11,429 bases of DNA from Ferruginibacter sp. (GTDB lineage: Bacteria; Bacteroidota; Bacteroidia; Chitinophagales; Chitinophagaceae), in assembly GCA_025357775.1 (NCBI GenBank), contig JANXOQ010000478.1, forward strand, positions 1-11,429. Direction: 5' to 3'. Positions within the stretch are counted from its first letter, which is position 1. Each line of letters begins with the position of its first letter. Below are positions 1-7,109 of the stretch, piece by piece. The notes beneath the pieces were generated by a model. It did no database searches and was not told the origin of the DNA. It saw only the letters and a program-made list of their open reading frames with translations. A program made the position numbers and the translations under genes.

Positions 1-7
1 ATTTGAG

Positions 8-50
8 TAAATATTTATAAAAATTATTTTTAAATTTTTATAAATATTTA
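8..50. repeat. perfect AT-only inverted repeat upstream of the efflux operon
   Basis: An 18-bp arm (8-25, TAAATATTTATAAAAATT) is exactly complementary to 33-50 across a 7-nt spacer. The element is entirely A and T. It lies about 100 bp before the pump start. It could be an operator, the cruciform-like end of an upstream gene, or a weak terminator, although no uninterrupted U-tract follows. The repeat itself is seen directly; its role is unknown. Confidence 0.6.
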
Positions 51-77
51 AAGCACAAATTTTAGTTTGTGTTTTAA
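48..77 (+). promoter_or_regulatory. second inverted repeat, overlapping the first, in the efflux operon leader
   Basis: Bases 48-59 can pair with 66-77 around a 6-nt loop; the core is CACAAA/TTTGTG and one position is a G-U pair in RNA. It shares bases 48-50 with the arm of the preceding AT-only repeat, so the two hairpins cannot both be fully formed. It could be a terminator for a gene left of the window or an operator or leader structure for the metal-efflux operon. No Bacteroidota-type TAnnTTTG box was found between here and the pump start. Confidence 0.35.
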
Positions 78-149
78 TAATTCGTGTACATTAATGTAAA
101 TACTGGCTACTGTTTTCTTAAAACAATTTTGTACAAGAATTATATTTTT

Positions 150-3100
150 ATGTTAAATAAAATAATCGCATTCTCTGTAAAAAATAAACTAATTATTGGT
201 TTATTTATTATAGCGCTTATAGGATATGGTAGTTACCAATTTACTAAACTACCCATAGATGCTGTGCCTGATATTACAGATAATCAAGTACAAGTAATTA
301 CTATTGCACCATCATTTGGCGCAACTGACATTGAAAGATTGGTTACGTTTCCGATTGAACAAGCTAACAATAACATTTCAGGATTAAAAGAAATAAGAAG
401 TTTTTCAAGATTTGGCTTATCGCTTGTTACCATTGTATTTGACGATGCTACCGATGTATATTGGGCAAGGCAACAAGTAGCTGAAAGATTACAAAAAGTG
501 CAAACAGAAATACCACTTGGCATAGGAACACCCGAGCTTGGCCCTGTGAGTACTGGGCTTGGGGAAATATACCAGTACATTGTGAGGCCAAAAGCTGGCT
601 ACGAAAATAAATTTAAAGCTACTGAATTACGCACTATACAAGATTGGATTGTACGCCGTCAATTATTAGGGGTAAAAGGTGTGGCAGAAGTAAGTAGTTT
701 TGGTGGCAAGCTAAAACAATATACGATAGAAGTAAACCCCAATAAATTACAATCGTATGGTATTACAATTGCTGATGTTTTTAAAGCTGTAGAAAATAAT
801 AATCAAAATACAGGTGGTGCATATATTGAAAAAGGACCAACCGTTTTATACATACGTACTGAGGGGTTGCTAGGTAGTATTGAGGACATAAAAAATATTT
901 CTGTAAAAAATAGCAATGGTGGTACGCCTTTGTTTATAAGGGATGTAGCAGATATAAAGATAGGTTTTGCAACGAGATATGGTGCAATGTGCTATAATGA
1001 TAAAGGAGAAGTAGCGGGTGCAGTAGTAATGATGCTTAAAGGTGCAAACAGTAGCGATGTAATAAAAGATGTAAAAGAACGTGTAGCACAAATACAAAAA
1101 ACATTGCCCGAAGGTATATTGATAGAACCATTTTTAGATAGAACAAAAATGGTAAACAATGCTATAGGAACAGTAGAGAAAAATTTAATGGAAGGTGCAT
1201 TGATTGTGGTTTTTGTATTGGTATTGTTTTTAGGAAATTTTAGGGCAGGTTTGTTGGTAGCATCGGTAATTCCATTAGCAATGTTGTTTGCTATTATTAT
1301 GATGAACTTATTTGGCGTAAGCGGAAATTTAATGAGCCTAGGTGCATTGGATTTTGGATTGATTGTAGACGGAGCAGTAATTATTGTGGAAGCGGTGATG
1401 CATCTTTTAGCAGTTGGCAATGGGCAGCTGGCAGGAGGCAGTGGGCAATTTTCGGGTGATAGTTTGCAAAGTTTGCCCGTTGAAAACCGCCAACTACAAA
1501 CTGTATATTCTCAAACTGAAATGGATGATAAAGTAAAAAGCAGCGCAAGCAAAATGATGAACAGCGCAGTATTTGGGCAAATAATTATTTTAGTTGTGTA
1601 CTTACCTATTTTCACTTTGCAAGGCATAGAAGGGAAAATGTTTAAGCCTATGGCGCAGACAGTTGCATTTGCGTTACTAGGCGCATTTATACTTTCGCTT
1701 ACGTACATACCTATGATGAGTGCTTTGTTTTTAAGCAAAAAAGTAAAGCAGAAAAAAAATATTTCTGATAAAATAATGGGTGTTATAGAAGGTGGTTACA
1801 AAAAAGTATTAAATAAAATTATAAATTTCCCAAAAGCAGTATTATCAAGTGTGATTGTACTATTTATTTTTTCAATCTTTATTTTAACTTCAATGGGTGG
1901 CGAATTTATACCTGCATTAGAAGAGGGAGATTTTGCGGTGGATACAAGGGTATTAACGGGGAGTAATTTAAGCACCACAATTGCCAATACACAAAAGGCA
2001 GCGCATATTTTAAAAACACAATTTCCTGAGGTAGAAAAAGTAGTTACGAAAATTGGTAGCGGCGAAGTACCAACCGACCCTATGCCGATGGAAGCAAGCG
2101 ATATGATGGTAATTTTAAAACCAAAAGAGGCATGGACATCTGCAAAAACGTTTAATGAATTATCTGAAAAAATGGGCAAGGCTTTAGAAGCTGTTCCTGG
2201 TGTTACCGCAAGTTTTCAGTTTCCAGTGCAGATGCGTTTTAATGAATTGATGACTGGTGCAAGGCAAGATGTAGTGTGCAAGATATTTGGTGAAGACTTG
2301 GATACACTTGCTGCTTATGCCAATAAACTTGGTACAATTATAAATACGGTTGATGGTGCAAAAAATTTATATGTAGAGGCAGTTGCAGGTATGCCACAAA
2401 TAATTATTAACTACAATAGAAACACCATTGCGCAATACAACTTAAATATTGCTGATATAAATAAAGTAGTAAATACAGCCTTTGCTGGGCAAGGCACAGG
2501 TATGCTTTACGAAGGTGAAAAGCGTTTTGAAATAGTAGTGAAACTAAAAAGCGAATTGAAAACAAATATAAAAGATATACAAAATTTATTGATACCAACA
2601 CCCAATGGTATACAAATTCCATTATCACAATTGGCTGATGTGCAAATAAAAAATGGACCAAACCAAATACAAAGAGAAGATGCCAAACGCAGAATAATAG
2701 TAGGTTTTAATGTAAGAGGCAGAGATGTGCAAAGCATCGTAAACGAATTGCAAACTAAAATAAGCAAACAATTAAAATTTCCTACGGGGTATTATGTAAC
2801 CTTTGGCGGTGCGTTTGAAAATTTAAACGCAGCCAAGCAAAGACTAATGATTGCTGTACCTGTTTCACTATTACTAATTTTTTTACTCTTGTATTTTGCT
2901 TTTAATTCTATAAAAGATGGGTTGCTTATTTACTCAGCCATTCCGCTTTCGGCCATTGGAGGTATATTATTTTTAGCATTGCGTGGTATGCCATTTAGCA
3001 TTAGCGCAGGTGTAGGTTTTATAGCATTGTTTGGTGTAGCGGTATTAAATGGTATTGTACTCATTGCAGAATTTAACAGGCTGAAGCAAGATGCAATTGA

Positions 3101-3392
3101 CAATTTGCTGATGGCAAATGATGCAGAAAATAATTTACCTAAAATTGATTTAAAACAAATAGTAATGCAAGGAACAAAAGTAAGGCTACGACCAGTGTTA
3201 ATGACTGCCTTTGTAGCATCGTTGGGCTTTTTCCCCATGGCAGTAAGCAATGGTGCAGGCGCAGAAGTACAAAGACCTTTGGCAACAGTAGTTATTGGCG
3301 GCTTACTCATTGCTACATTTTTAACCTTGTTTGTGTTGCCAGTTTTGTATATGAGTTTTGAAAAACTTAAATCCAGCAGATTACAAAAATAA
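150..3392 (+). CDS. czcA: CzcA/CusA-family heavy-metal efflux RND pump (inner membrane)
   Basis: Proton-driven RND pump of the heavy-metal efflux (HME) branch, exporting metal cations through the adaptor and outer-membrane channel encoded next. I start it at ATG 150, which gives 1080 residues beginning MLNKIIAFSV, the usual start of the family; the frame is open to GTG 84 but those 22 residues look unrelated. TM1 is about residues 10-30. Porter motifs follow, then TM2-TM4, with the TM4 signature DFGLIVDGAVIIVE at 401-414 (acidic D401, D407, E414). This resembles CzcA-type divalent pumps more than CusA. TM5-TM6 is near 475-530; the second half has the porter motifs TDPMPMEASDMM (642-653) and LMTGARQDV (700-708), and the C-terminal TM bundle ends at residue 1080. 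The oddity is about 36 residues (421-456) in the TM4-TM5 loop, encoded by a heptamer repeat element. The residue after E414 is Ala, where Asn is common. Metal specificity is inferred. Confidence 0.93.
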   Translation: MLNKIIAFSVKNKLIIGLFIIALIGYGSYQFTKLPIDAVPDITDNQVQVITIAPSFGATDIERLVTFPIEQANNNISGLKEIRSFSRFGLSLVTIVFDDATDVYWARQQVAERLQKVQTEIPLGIGTPELGPVSTGLGEIYQYIVRPKAGYENKFKATELRTIQDWIVRRQLLGVKGVAEVSSFGGKLKQYTIEVNPNKLQSYGITIADVFKAVENNNQNTGGAYIEKGPTVLYIRTEGLLGSIEDIKNISVKNSNGGTPLFIRDVADIKIGFATRYGAMCYNDKGEVAGAVVMMLKGANSSDVIKDVKERVAQIQKTLPEGILIEPFLDRTKMVNNAIGTVEKNLMEGALIVVFVLVLFLGNFRAGLLVASVIPLAMLFAIIMMNLFGVSGNLMSLGALDFGLIVDGAVIIVEAVMHLLAVGNGQLAGGSGQFSGDSLQSLPVENRQLQTVYSQTEMDDKVKSSASKMMNSAVFGQIIILVVYLPIFTLQGIEGKMFKPMAQTVAFALLGAFILSLTYIPMMSALFLSKKVKQKKNISDKIMGVIEGGYKKVLNKIINFPKAVLSSVIVLFIFSIFILTSMGGEFIPALEEGDFAVDTRVLTGSNLSTTIANTQKAAHILKTQFPEVEKVVTKIGSGEVPTDPMPMEASDMMVILKPKEAWTSAKTFNELSEKMGKALEAVPGVTASFQFPVQMRFNELMTGARQDVVCKIFGEDLDTLAAYANKLGTIINTVDGAKNLYVEAVAGMPQIIINYNRNTIAQYNLNIADINKVVNTAFAGQGTGMLYEGEKRFEIVVKLKSELKTNIKDIQNLLIPTPNGIQIPLSQLADVQIKNGPNQIQREDAKRRIIVGFNVRGRDVQSIVNELQTKISKQLKFPTGYYVTFGGAFENLNAAKQRLMIAVPVSLLLIFLLLYFAFNSIKDGLLIYSAIPLSAIGGILFLALRGMPFSISAGVGFIALFGVAVLNGIVLIAEFNRLKQDAIDNLLMANDAENNLPKIDLKQIVMQGTKVRLRPVLMTAFVASLGFFPMAVSNGAGAEVQRPLATVVIGGLLIATFLTLFVLPVLYMSFEKLKSSRLQK
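1413..1515. repeat. in-frame heptamer inverted-repeat element inside czcA
   Basis: Bases 1413-1447 are five contiguous 7-mers of the form NNNGGCA (the first is GTTGGCA). After a centre containing the self-complementary TTTGCAAA (1463-1470), bases 1474-1515 read as six degenerate 7-mers resembling the reverse complement TGCCNNN (TGCCCGT at 1474, CGCCAAC at 1488, TACAAAC at 1495). The two arrays therefore form an imperfect large palindrome. The frame stays open, and the encoded peptide (about residues 421-456) is rich in Gly, Gln and Ser, unlike the rest of the pump. Related GGCAGTTGGC-type repeats are, from memory, common between genes in Bacteroidota; here the element lies inside a coding region. 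Confidence 0.7.
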
Positions 3393-3430
3393 GCCTGCTG
3401 ATGGAGAAGATAAATGCAAGTTCTTGTTTG

Positions 3431-3445
3431 TTTATTCTGAATAAA
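3431..3445. promoter_or_regulatory. 15-bp dyad between pump and channel genes
   Basis: TTTATTC (3431-3437) and GAATAAA (3439-3445) are exact reverse complements around a single T. It lies 38 bp after the pump stop codon, in the 218-bp gap before the channel gene. It is the right size for a dimeric regulator site, but no regulator is visible to link to it and it has no T-tract. AT-rich sequence makes a chance dyad plausible. Confidence 0.25.
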
Positions 3446-3610
3446 TCAGTGAAAACAGCGGAAGAAAAATAAAATCTGTAGTAGAATTAAAGAAAATGTA
3501 TCACAAACAATTGCAGACTTATTTAAAATTAACGAGCCAAAATTATACATCTTGATGAATTTTAATACAGATAACGTAGCCTCATCAATATTTAGAAAAA
3601 TAATTAATTT

Positions 3611-4828
3611 ATGAAAAAAATAGTTTTATCTGCGTTTATCTGCGCTATATGCGGACTAGGTTTTGCGCAGCAATCCATTACATTGAATGCAGCTATTGAT
3701 ACTGCATTAAAAAATAATGCACTACTAAAAAATGAGCAACTAAAAACGCAGTATCAACAAATGCTTATAAAAACAGTAAACACAATGCCGCATACAAATG
3801 TGTTGGCAGAAGCTGGGCAAATAAATAGTATTTACTATGATACTAAAATTGGTATATCCCAATCCTTTTCTTTTCCCAAAGTATATAAAACACAAAAAGA
3901 GTTGTACAACCAAGAGTGGATAAGCAGTTTGTTGAATTTAAATGTAAAAAAAGTATTATTAAAAAAACAAGTGGCACAAATATTTTATAGCATTATTTAT
4001 CTTCAAAAAAATAAGCAACTTTTGCAATCATCTGATAGTTTGTTTACAGCATTTTATAAAAAAGCTGTATTAAGATTATCAAAAGGAGAAAGTAATATAT
4101 TAGAAAAAGCAAGCGCTGAAAGCCAATTGGGGCAAATTACGGTGCAGTTAAATCAATTAGAGCAAGATGAAAAAATGTTGCAAATTCAATTTCAATTATT
4201 ACTTAACAGCAGTAAATCATATACGCCAAATGCAGAAAGTTATAAAGCTACCATACAATTTTTAACTGACACAACTTTGCTAAAAGAACATCCTGAAATA
4301 AAAATAATACAGCAACAGCAAAATATAGCCGCTGCAAATATTGCAGTAGAAAAAAGTAAGTTAATGCCCGATATGATTGCAGGCGTAAGCAACACAAGCA
4401 TAAAAGGCACTGGTGCAGATAATAATTTGTACAGTGGTGCTAAGCGATTTGGTTCTGTACAAGTTGGTGTAGGTATCCCAATATTTACTAAAGCTCAAAA
4501 AGCAAAAATAAATAGTGCAAAATTTAGCAAGCAAATAGCTGAAAACGAATACAGCGTTGCCATACAAAAATTGCAATCAGAATATGAATGGGCGTTTACA
4601 CAATACAACAAGCATTTGCAAACCGTACAATATTTTGAAACAAAGGGGTTGCAAAATGCTGAATTGATTGCTTCTACCGCTAATAAACAATTGGCTAATG
4701 GCATCATTAATTATTTAGACTGGGTACAATTAATAAACCAAGTTACCATTGTAAAAAATGAATATATAGATGCCATAAAAAATCTCAATCAATCTATTGT
4801 GCAACTCAATTATTTTTCTAACAAATAA
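3611..4828 (+). CDS. TolC-family outer-membrane efflux channel of the metal-efflux operon
   Basis: Outer-membrane factor forming the exit duct of the tripartite pump. It has 405 residues, somewhat short for the family. An N-terminal signal peptide (MKKIVLSAFICAICGLGFA, cleavage likely after A19) is followed by two OEP-type repeats of amphipathic helices: about 25-200, beginning with the typical ITLNAAIDTALKNN, and about 225-405, with GVGIPIFTKAQKAKINSAK near 287-305 as the characteristic second-repeat strand and turn. The Gln-, Asn- and Lys-rich coiled-coil helices agree. There is no lipobox cysteine, so it is probably not lipidated. The gene lies 218 bp after the pump and 10 bp before the adaptor, which makes it czcC-like by position. 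ATG 3611 overlaps the stop of an upstream open frame as ATGA. A perfect tandem 10-bp repeat encodes part of the signal peptide. Confidence 0.9.
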   Translation: MKKIVLSAFICAICGLGFAQQSITLNAAIDTALKNNALLKNEQLKTQYQQMLIKTVNTMPHTNVLAEAGQINSIYYDTKIGISQSFSFPKVYKTQKELYNQEWISSLLNLNVKKVLLKKQVAQIFYSIIYLQKNKQLLQSSDSLFTAFYKKAVLRLSKGESNILEKASAESQLGQITVQLNQLEQDEKMLQIQFQLLLNSSKSYTPNAESYKATIQFLTDTTLLKEHPEIKIIQQQQNIAAANIAVEKSKLMPDMIAGVSNTSIKGTGADNNLYSGAKRFGSVQVGVGIPIFTKAQKAKINSAKFSKQIAENEYSVAIQKLQSEYEWAFTQYNKHLQTVQYFETKGLQNAELIASTANKQLANGIINYLDWVQLINQVTIVKNEYIDAIKNLNQSIVQLNYFSNK

Positions 4829-4838
4829 TATTTTAAAA

Positions 4839-5969
4839 ATGAAAAAAATACTGTTTATACTTTTTATAACAACATTCAATTTTGCCTGCAAGAGCAAATT
4901 AACTACGGAAGTTGTAGCTCCAATTGCCACGGATGAAAATACTGTAACGCTTGATACTGCACAAATGAAAAGTGCTGAAATAACAACGGGCACTTTGGAA
5001 GAAAAAGAAATTTCATCCGTATTAAAAGTAAATGGAAAAATAGATGTACCACCACAAAATATGGTTTCCATTAGTGTGCCACTTGGAGGGTATTTAAAAG
5101 CCACCAAATTACTACCAGGCATGCATGTGAGCAAAGGAGAAATAATTGCTGTAATTGAAGACCAACAATATATTCAACTACAACAAGACTACTTAATGGC
5201 AAAAGCTAAAATTAGCTTTTTAGCCAATGAATACAATCGCCAGAGAGAACTAAACAAAAACCAAGCAAGCAGCGATAAAGTATATCAACAATCAGAAGCA
5301 GACTACAAAGCGCAATCTGTAATGATAAGTGCTACCAAAGAAAAATTACAATTAGCAGGTATAAATGTAGACAGGCTTTCGGAAAATAATATCTCTAAAA
5401 GCATCAATGTTTATTCGCCTATAAATGGTTATGTATCTAAAGTAAATGTAAACATTGGTAAGTATGTATCACCAATTGATGTGTTGTTTGAATTGATAAA
5501 CCCTACAGATATTCATCTTGCATTAAAAGTTTTTGAAAAAGATGTAGATAAACTTTTTATAGGACAAAAACTCATTGCCTACAACAATAATCAACCTGAT
5601 AAAAAACACCCTTGCGAAGTTTTATTAATTGGTAAAGACCTTTCGGCAAATGGTAATACAGATGTTCATTGCCATTTTGAAGATTATGACAAAAGCTTAA
5701 TACCTGGTACATATATGAATGCCGAGATAGTGGTGCGAAGCAATAAAGCAAACGTATTACCAGAAGATGCTATTGTGCATTTTGAAAATAAAGATTACGT
5801 TTTTGTAAAAATTACCGACAAGCAATTTAAAATGACAGCAATAAATATTGTCAATGAAGAAAATGGATTAATCGAAATAAAATCAGTCGAAAATATTTCT
5901 AATAAAACTTTTGTAGTAAAAGGTGCTTATACATTATTGATGGCACTAAAAAATAAATCAGAAGAATAA
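4839..5969 (+). CDS. periplasmic adaptor (membrane fusion protein) of the metal-efflux operon, CzcB/CusB-like
   Basis: Adaptor bridging the RND pump and the outer-membrane channel. I start it at ATG 4839 (376 residues, MKKILFILFI), 10 bp after the channel gene; an upstream GTG at 4797 would overlap that gene and put residues before the signal sequence. Cys17 follows a hydrophobic stretch (TTFNFAC), suggesting a lipoprotein, although Asn14 at -3 is atypical for a lipobox. The first lipoyl-like half motif is near 76-107 (VSISVPLGGYLKATKLLPG). A helical hairpin spans about 110-180, the second lipoyl half is near 190-218 (VYSPINGYVSKVNVNIGKYV), a beta-barrel covers about 220-300 with VHCHFED at 276-282, and the membrane-proximal domain runs from about 305 to the end. 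No His-rich metal-binding N-terminal extension is present. The fold order is as expected for the family; the metal is not determined. Confidence 0.9.
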   Translation: MKKILFILFITTFNFACKSKLTTEVVAPIATDENTVTLDTAQMKSAEITTGTLEEKEISSVLKVNGKIDVPPQNMVSISVPLGGYLKATKLLPGMHVSKGEIIAVIEDQQYIQLQQDYLMAKAKISFLANEYNRQRELNKNQASSDKVYQQSEADYKAQSVMISATKEKLQLAGINVDRLSENNISKSINVYSPINGYVSKVNVNIGKYVSPIDVLFELINPTDIHLALKVFEKDVDKLFIGQKLIAYNNNQPDKKHPCEVLLIGKDLSANGNTDVHCHFEDYDKSLIPGTYMNAEIVVRSNKANVLPEDAIVHFENKDYVFVKITDKQFKMTAINIVNEENGLIEIKSVENISNKTFVVKGAYTLLMALKNKSEE

Positions 5970-6039
5970 GAATAAATTTCAGGAATAAACAAAAATGAAA
6001 GCGTCTAAATTTGAAAAATAAATTTACGTCTAATTGTTT

Positions 6040-6047
6040 TAACTTTA
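6040..6047 (+). promoter_or_regulatory. possible -7 promoter box for psd
   Basis: TAACTTTA differs by one base from the Bacteroidota -7 consensus TAnnTTTG and ends 21 nt before the psd start codon. The same 8-mer, flanked by T and C, occurs on the minus strand ahead of the DEAD-box gene. No TTTG was seen at the expected -33 distance, so this remains weak. Confidence 0.3.
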
Positions 6048-6068
6048 CACTACCAAAAATTTGCATAC

Positions 6069-6725
6069 ATGACCATACACAAAGAGGGCTATAAATCAAT
6101 AGCTATAGGAACTATTATTTTTATTGCATCAAATTTATTAATGAATTGGTTATTTTCTTCTTCCTTAGCATGGCTTTGTATTATTTTTTTTATAGCCACA
6201 CTTGGCTTGTTACTTTTTTTAGTATCTTTTTTTAGAATACCATCCCGTACTCTTACAATAAATGATATACAAATTATATGCCCAGCTGATGGTAAAGTAG
6301 TAGTGATAGAGGAAATAGTAGACGAAGAGTATTTTAAAACTAAACGTCTGCAGGTTTCAGTATTTATGAGCCCAGCAAATGTACATGTAAACAGAAACCC
6401 AATAGATGGTGAGGTAGTTTATAACCAATACCATAAAGGCAAATACTTGGTAGCTTGGAATCCCAAATCTTCTACCGAAAATGAGCGCCACTCTGTAGTT
6501 TTAAAAAAGGGCGACAAAGAAATATTGGTAAAACAAATAGCAGGTGCACTTGCAAAACGTATTTGTAATTACTTAGAAGTAGGTATGAAAGTAAAACAAA
6601 CAGAGGAGTTTGGTTTTATAAAATTTGGTAGTAGGGTAGATATGTTATTACCCATTGATACAAAACTGAATGTAAAACTAAATGAAGTTGTAAAAGGTGG
6701 TGTTACCATTATTGGAACATTATAA
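6069..6725 (+). CDS. psd: phosphatidylserine decarboxylase, short (PSD-A-like) form
   Basis: Pyruvoyl enzyme that decarboxylates phosphatidylserine to phosphatidylethanolamine, the last step of PE synthesis at the inner membrane. At 218 residues it matches the short psd-A type. Two hydrophobic segments at about 10-30 and 33-54 anchor the N-terminus. Conserved blocks are CPADGKVV (71-78, Asp74), SPANVHVNRNPIDG (101-114, His106) and FGFIKFGSRVDMLLP (181-195). In the family, self-cleavage in the GS(R/T) motif, here Gly187-Ser188, makes the beta chain (1-187) and a short alpha chain (188-218) whose Ser188 becomes the pyruvoyl group. The proposed Asp-His-Ser processing triad is complete, so the enzyme should be active. 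It begins 99 bp after the adaptor and probably has its own promoter. No phosphatidylserine synthase is visible beside it. Confidence 0.93.
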   Translation: MTIHKEGYKSIAIGTIIFIASNLLMNWLFSSSLAWLCIIFFIATLGLLLFLVSFFRIPSRTLTINDIQIICPADGKVVVIEEIVDEEYFKTKRLQVSVFMSPANVHVNRNPIDGEVVYNQYHKGKYLVAWNPKSSTENERHSVVLKKGDKEILVKQIAGALAKRICNYLEVGMKVKQTEEFGFIKFGSRVDMLLPIDTKLNVKLNEVVKGGVTIIGTL

Positions 6726-6745
6726 AAACTATTTTAACAGTTTTT
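6724..6745 (+). terminator. weak candidate terminator after psd
   Basis: AAAAACT (6724-6730) pairs with AGTTTTT (6739-6745) around an 8-nt loop, overlapping the psd stop codon, and the right arm supplies the T-run. The stem has only one G-C pair, so termination may be inefficient and psd could read into the small gene downstream. Confidence 0.35.
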
Positions 6746-6810
6746 CTGTAATTATATCAAATAAAATAGATATTTTTAGTAAAGATTATTAATAATTAAA
6801 ACATAAAAAA

Positions 6811-6996
6811 ATGAAAAAAGTATTTTTATTAGCTGTAACAGCATTAATGGTAACAGGTGCAGCATTTGCAGAAGGTGGAAAAAAGAAAAATAAAAAGAAA
6901 TGTGCAAAATCTAAAACTTGTTGTTCTAAAGATGCTAGTGCAAAAAAAGCTGGATGTTGCAAAGACAAAGCTGCAGAAACAACTGCTGCTATGTAA
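6811..6996 (+). CDS. small secreted Lys/Cys-rich peptide, function unknown
   Basis: A 61-residue protein. Residues 1-20 (MKKVFLLAVTALMVTGAAFA) are a textbook signal peptide with cleavage after AFA, leaving a mature peptide of about 41 residues in the periplasm or outside the cell. The mature part is strongly basic (GGKKKNKKK, 22-30) and has five cysteines at 31, 37, 38, 49 and 50, including two CC pairs, then an Ala/Thr tail. It has no known domain that I recognise. Cys pairs on a Lys-rich chain could bind metal or form disulfides, and the metal-efflux operon is nearby, but psd lies between them, so a link is speculative. ATG 6811 is preceded by an A-rich leader. A strong terminator follows 28 bp after the stop codon, which supports a real expressed gene. 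Confidence 0.75.
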   Translation: MKKVFLLAVTALMVTGAAFAEGGKKKNKKKCAKSKTCCSKDASAKKAGCCKDKAAETTAAM

Positions 6997-7020
6997 TTTA
7001 AATTAAAAAAATATATTTAT

Positions 7021-7051
7021 AAAGAAGCTACAATTAATTTGTAGCTTTTTT
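7021..7051. terminator. intrinsic terminator, possibly bidirectional, between the small peptide gene and recG
   Basis: AAGCTACAA (7025-7033) pairs exactly with TTGTAGCTT (7039-7047) around a 5-nt loop. The stem extends outward through one G-U pair and A-T pairs to 7021/7051, and a six-T run covers 7046-7051. It lies 24 bp after the small gene and 58 bp after the end of convergent recG; the A-rich left side gives a T-rich tail on the minus strand too. Confidence 0.8.
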
Positions 7052-7109
7052 ATTTGCCTAAATTTTTTACAAAGAATAAGAAATATCCTTTATAAAATGG
7101 TTGCTGCCC

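Noticed and set aside
84..149. Extended start of the RND pump at GTG 84
   Set aside because: The 22 added residues precede the family-typical MLNKIIAFSV start and would put extra polar residues before TM1; ATG 150 fits better.
1413..1515. CRISPR-like array
   Set aside because: The units are contiguous 7-mers without spacers and lie within a coding frame; repeat and spacer sizes do not fit CRISPR.
4797..4838. Extended start of the adaptor at GTG 4797
   Set aside because: It overlaps the channel gene and adds 14 residues before an obvious signal sequence beginning MKKILF at 4839.
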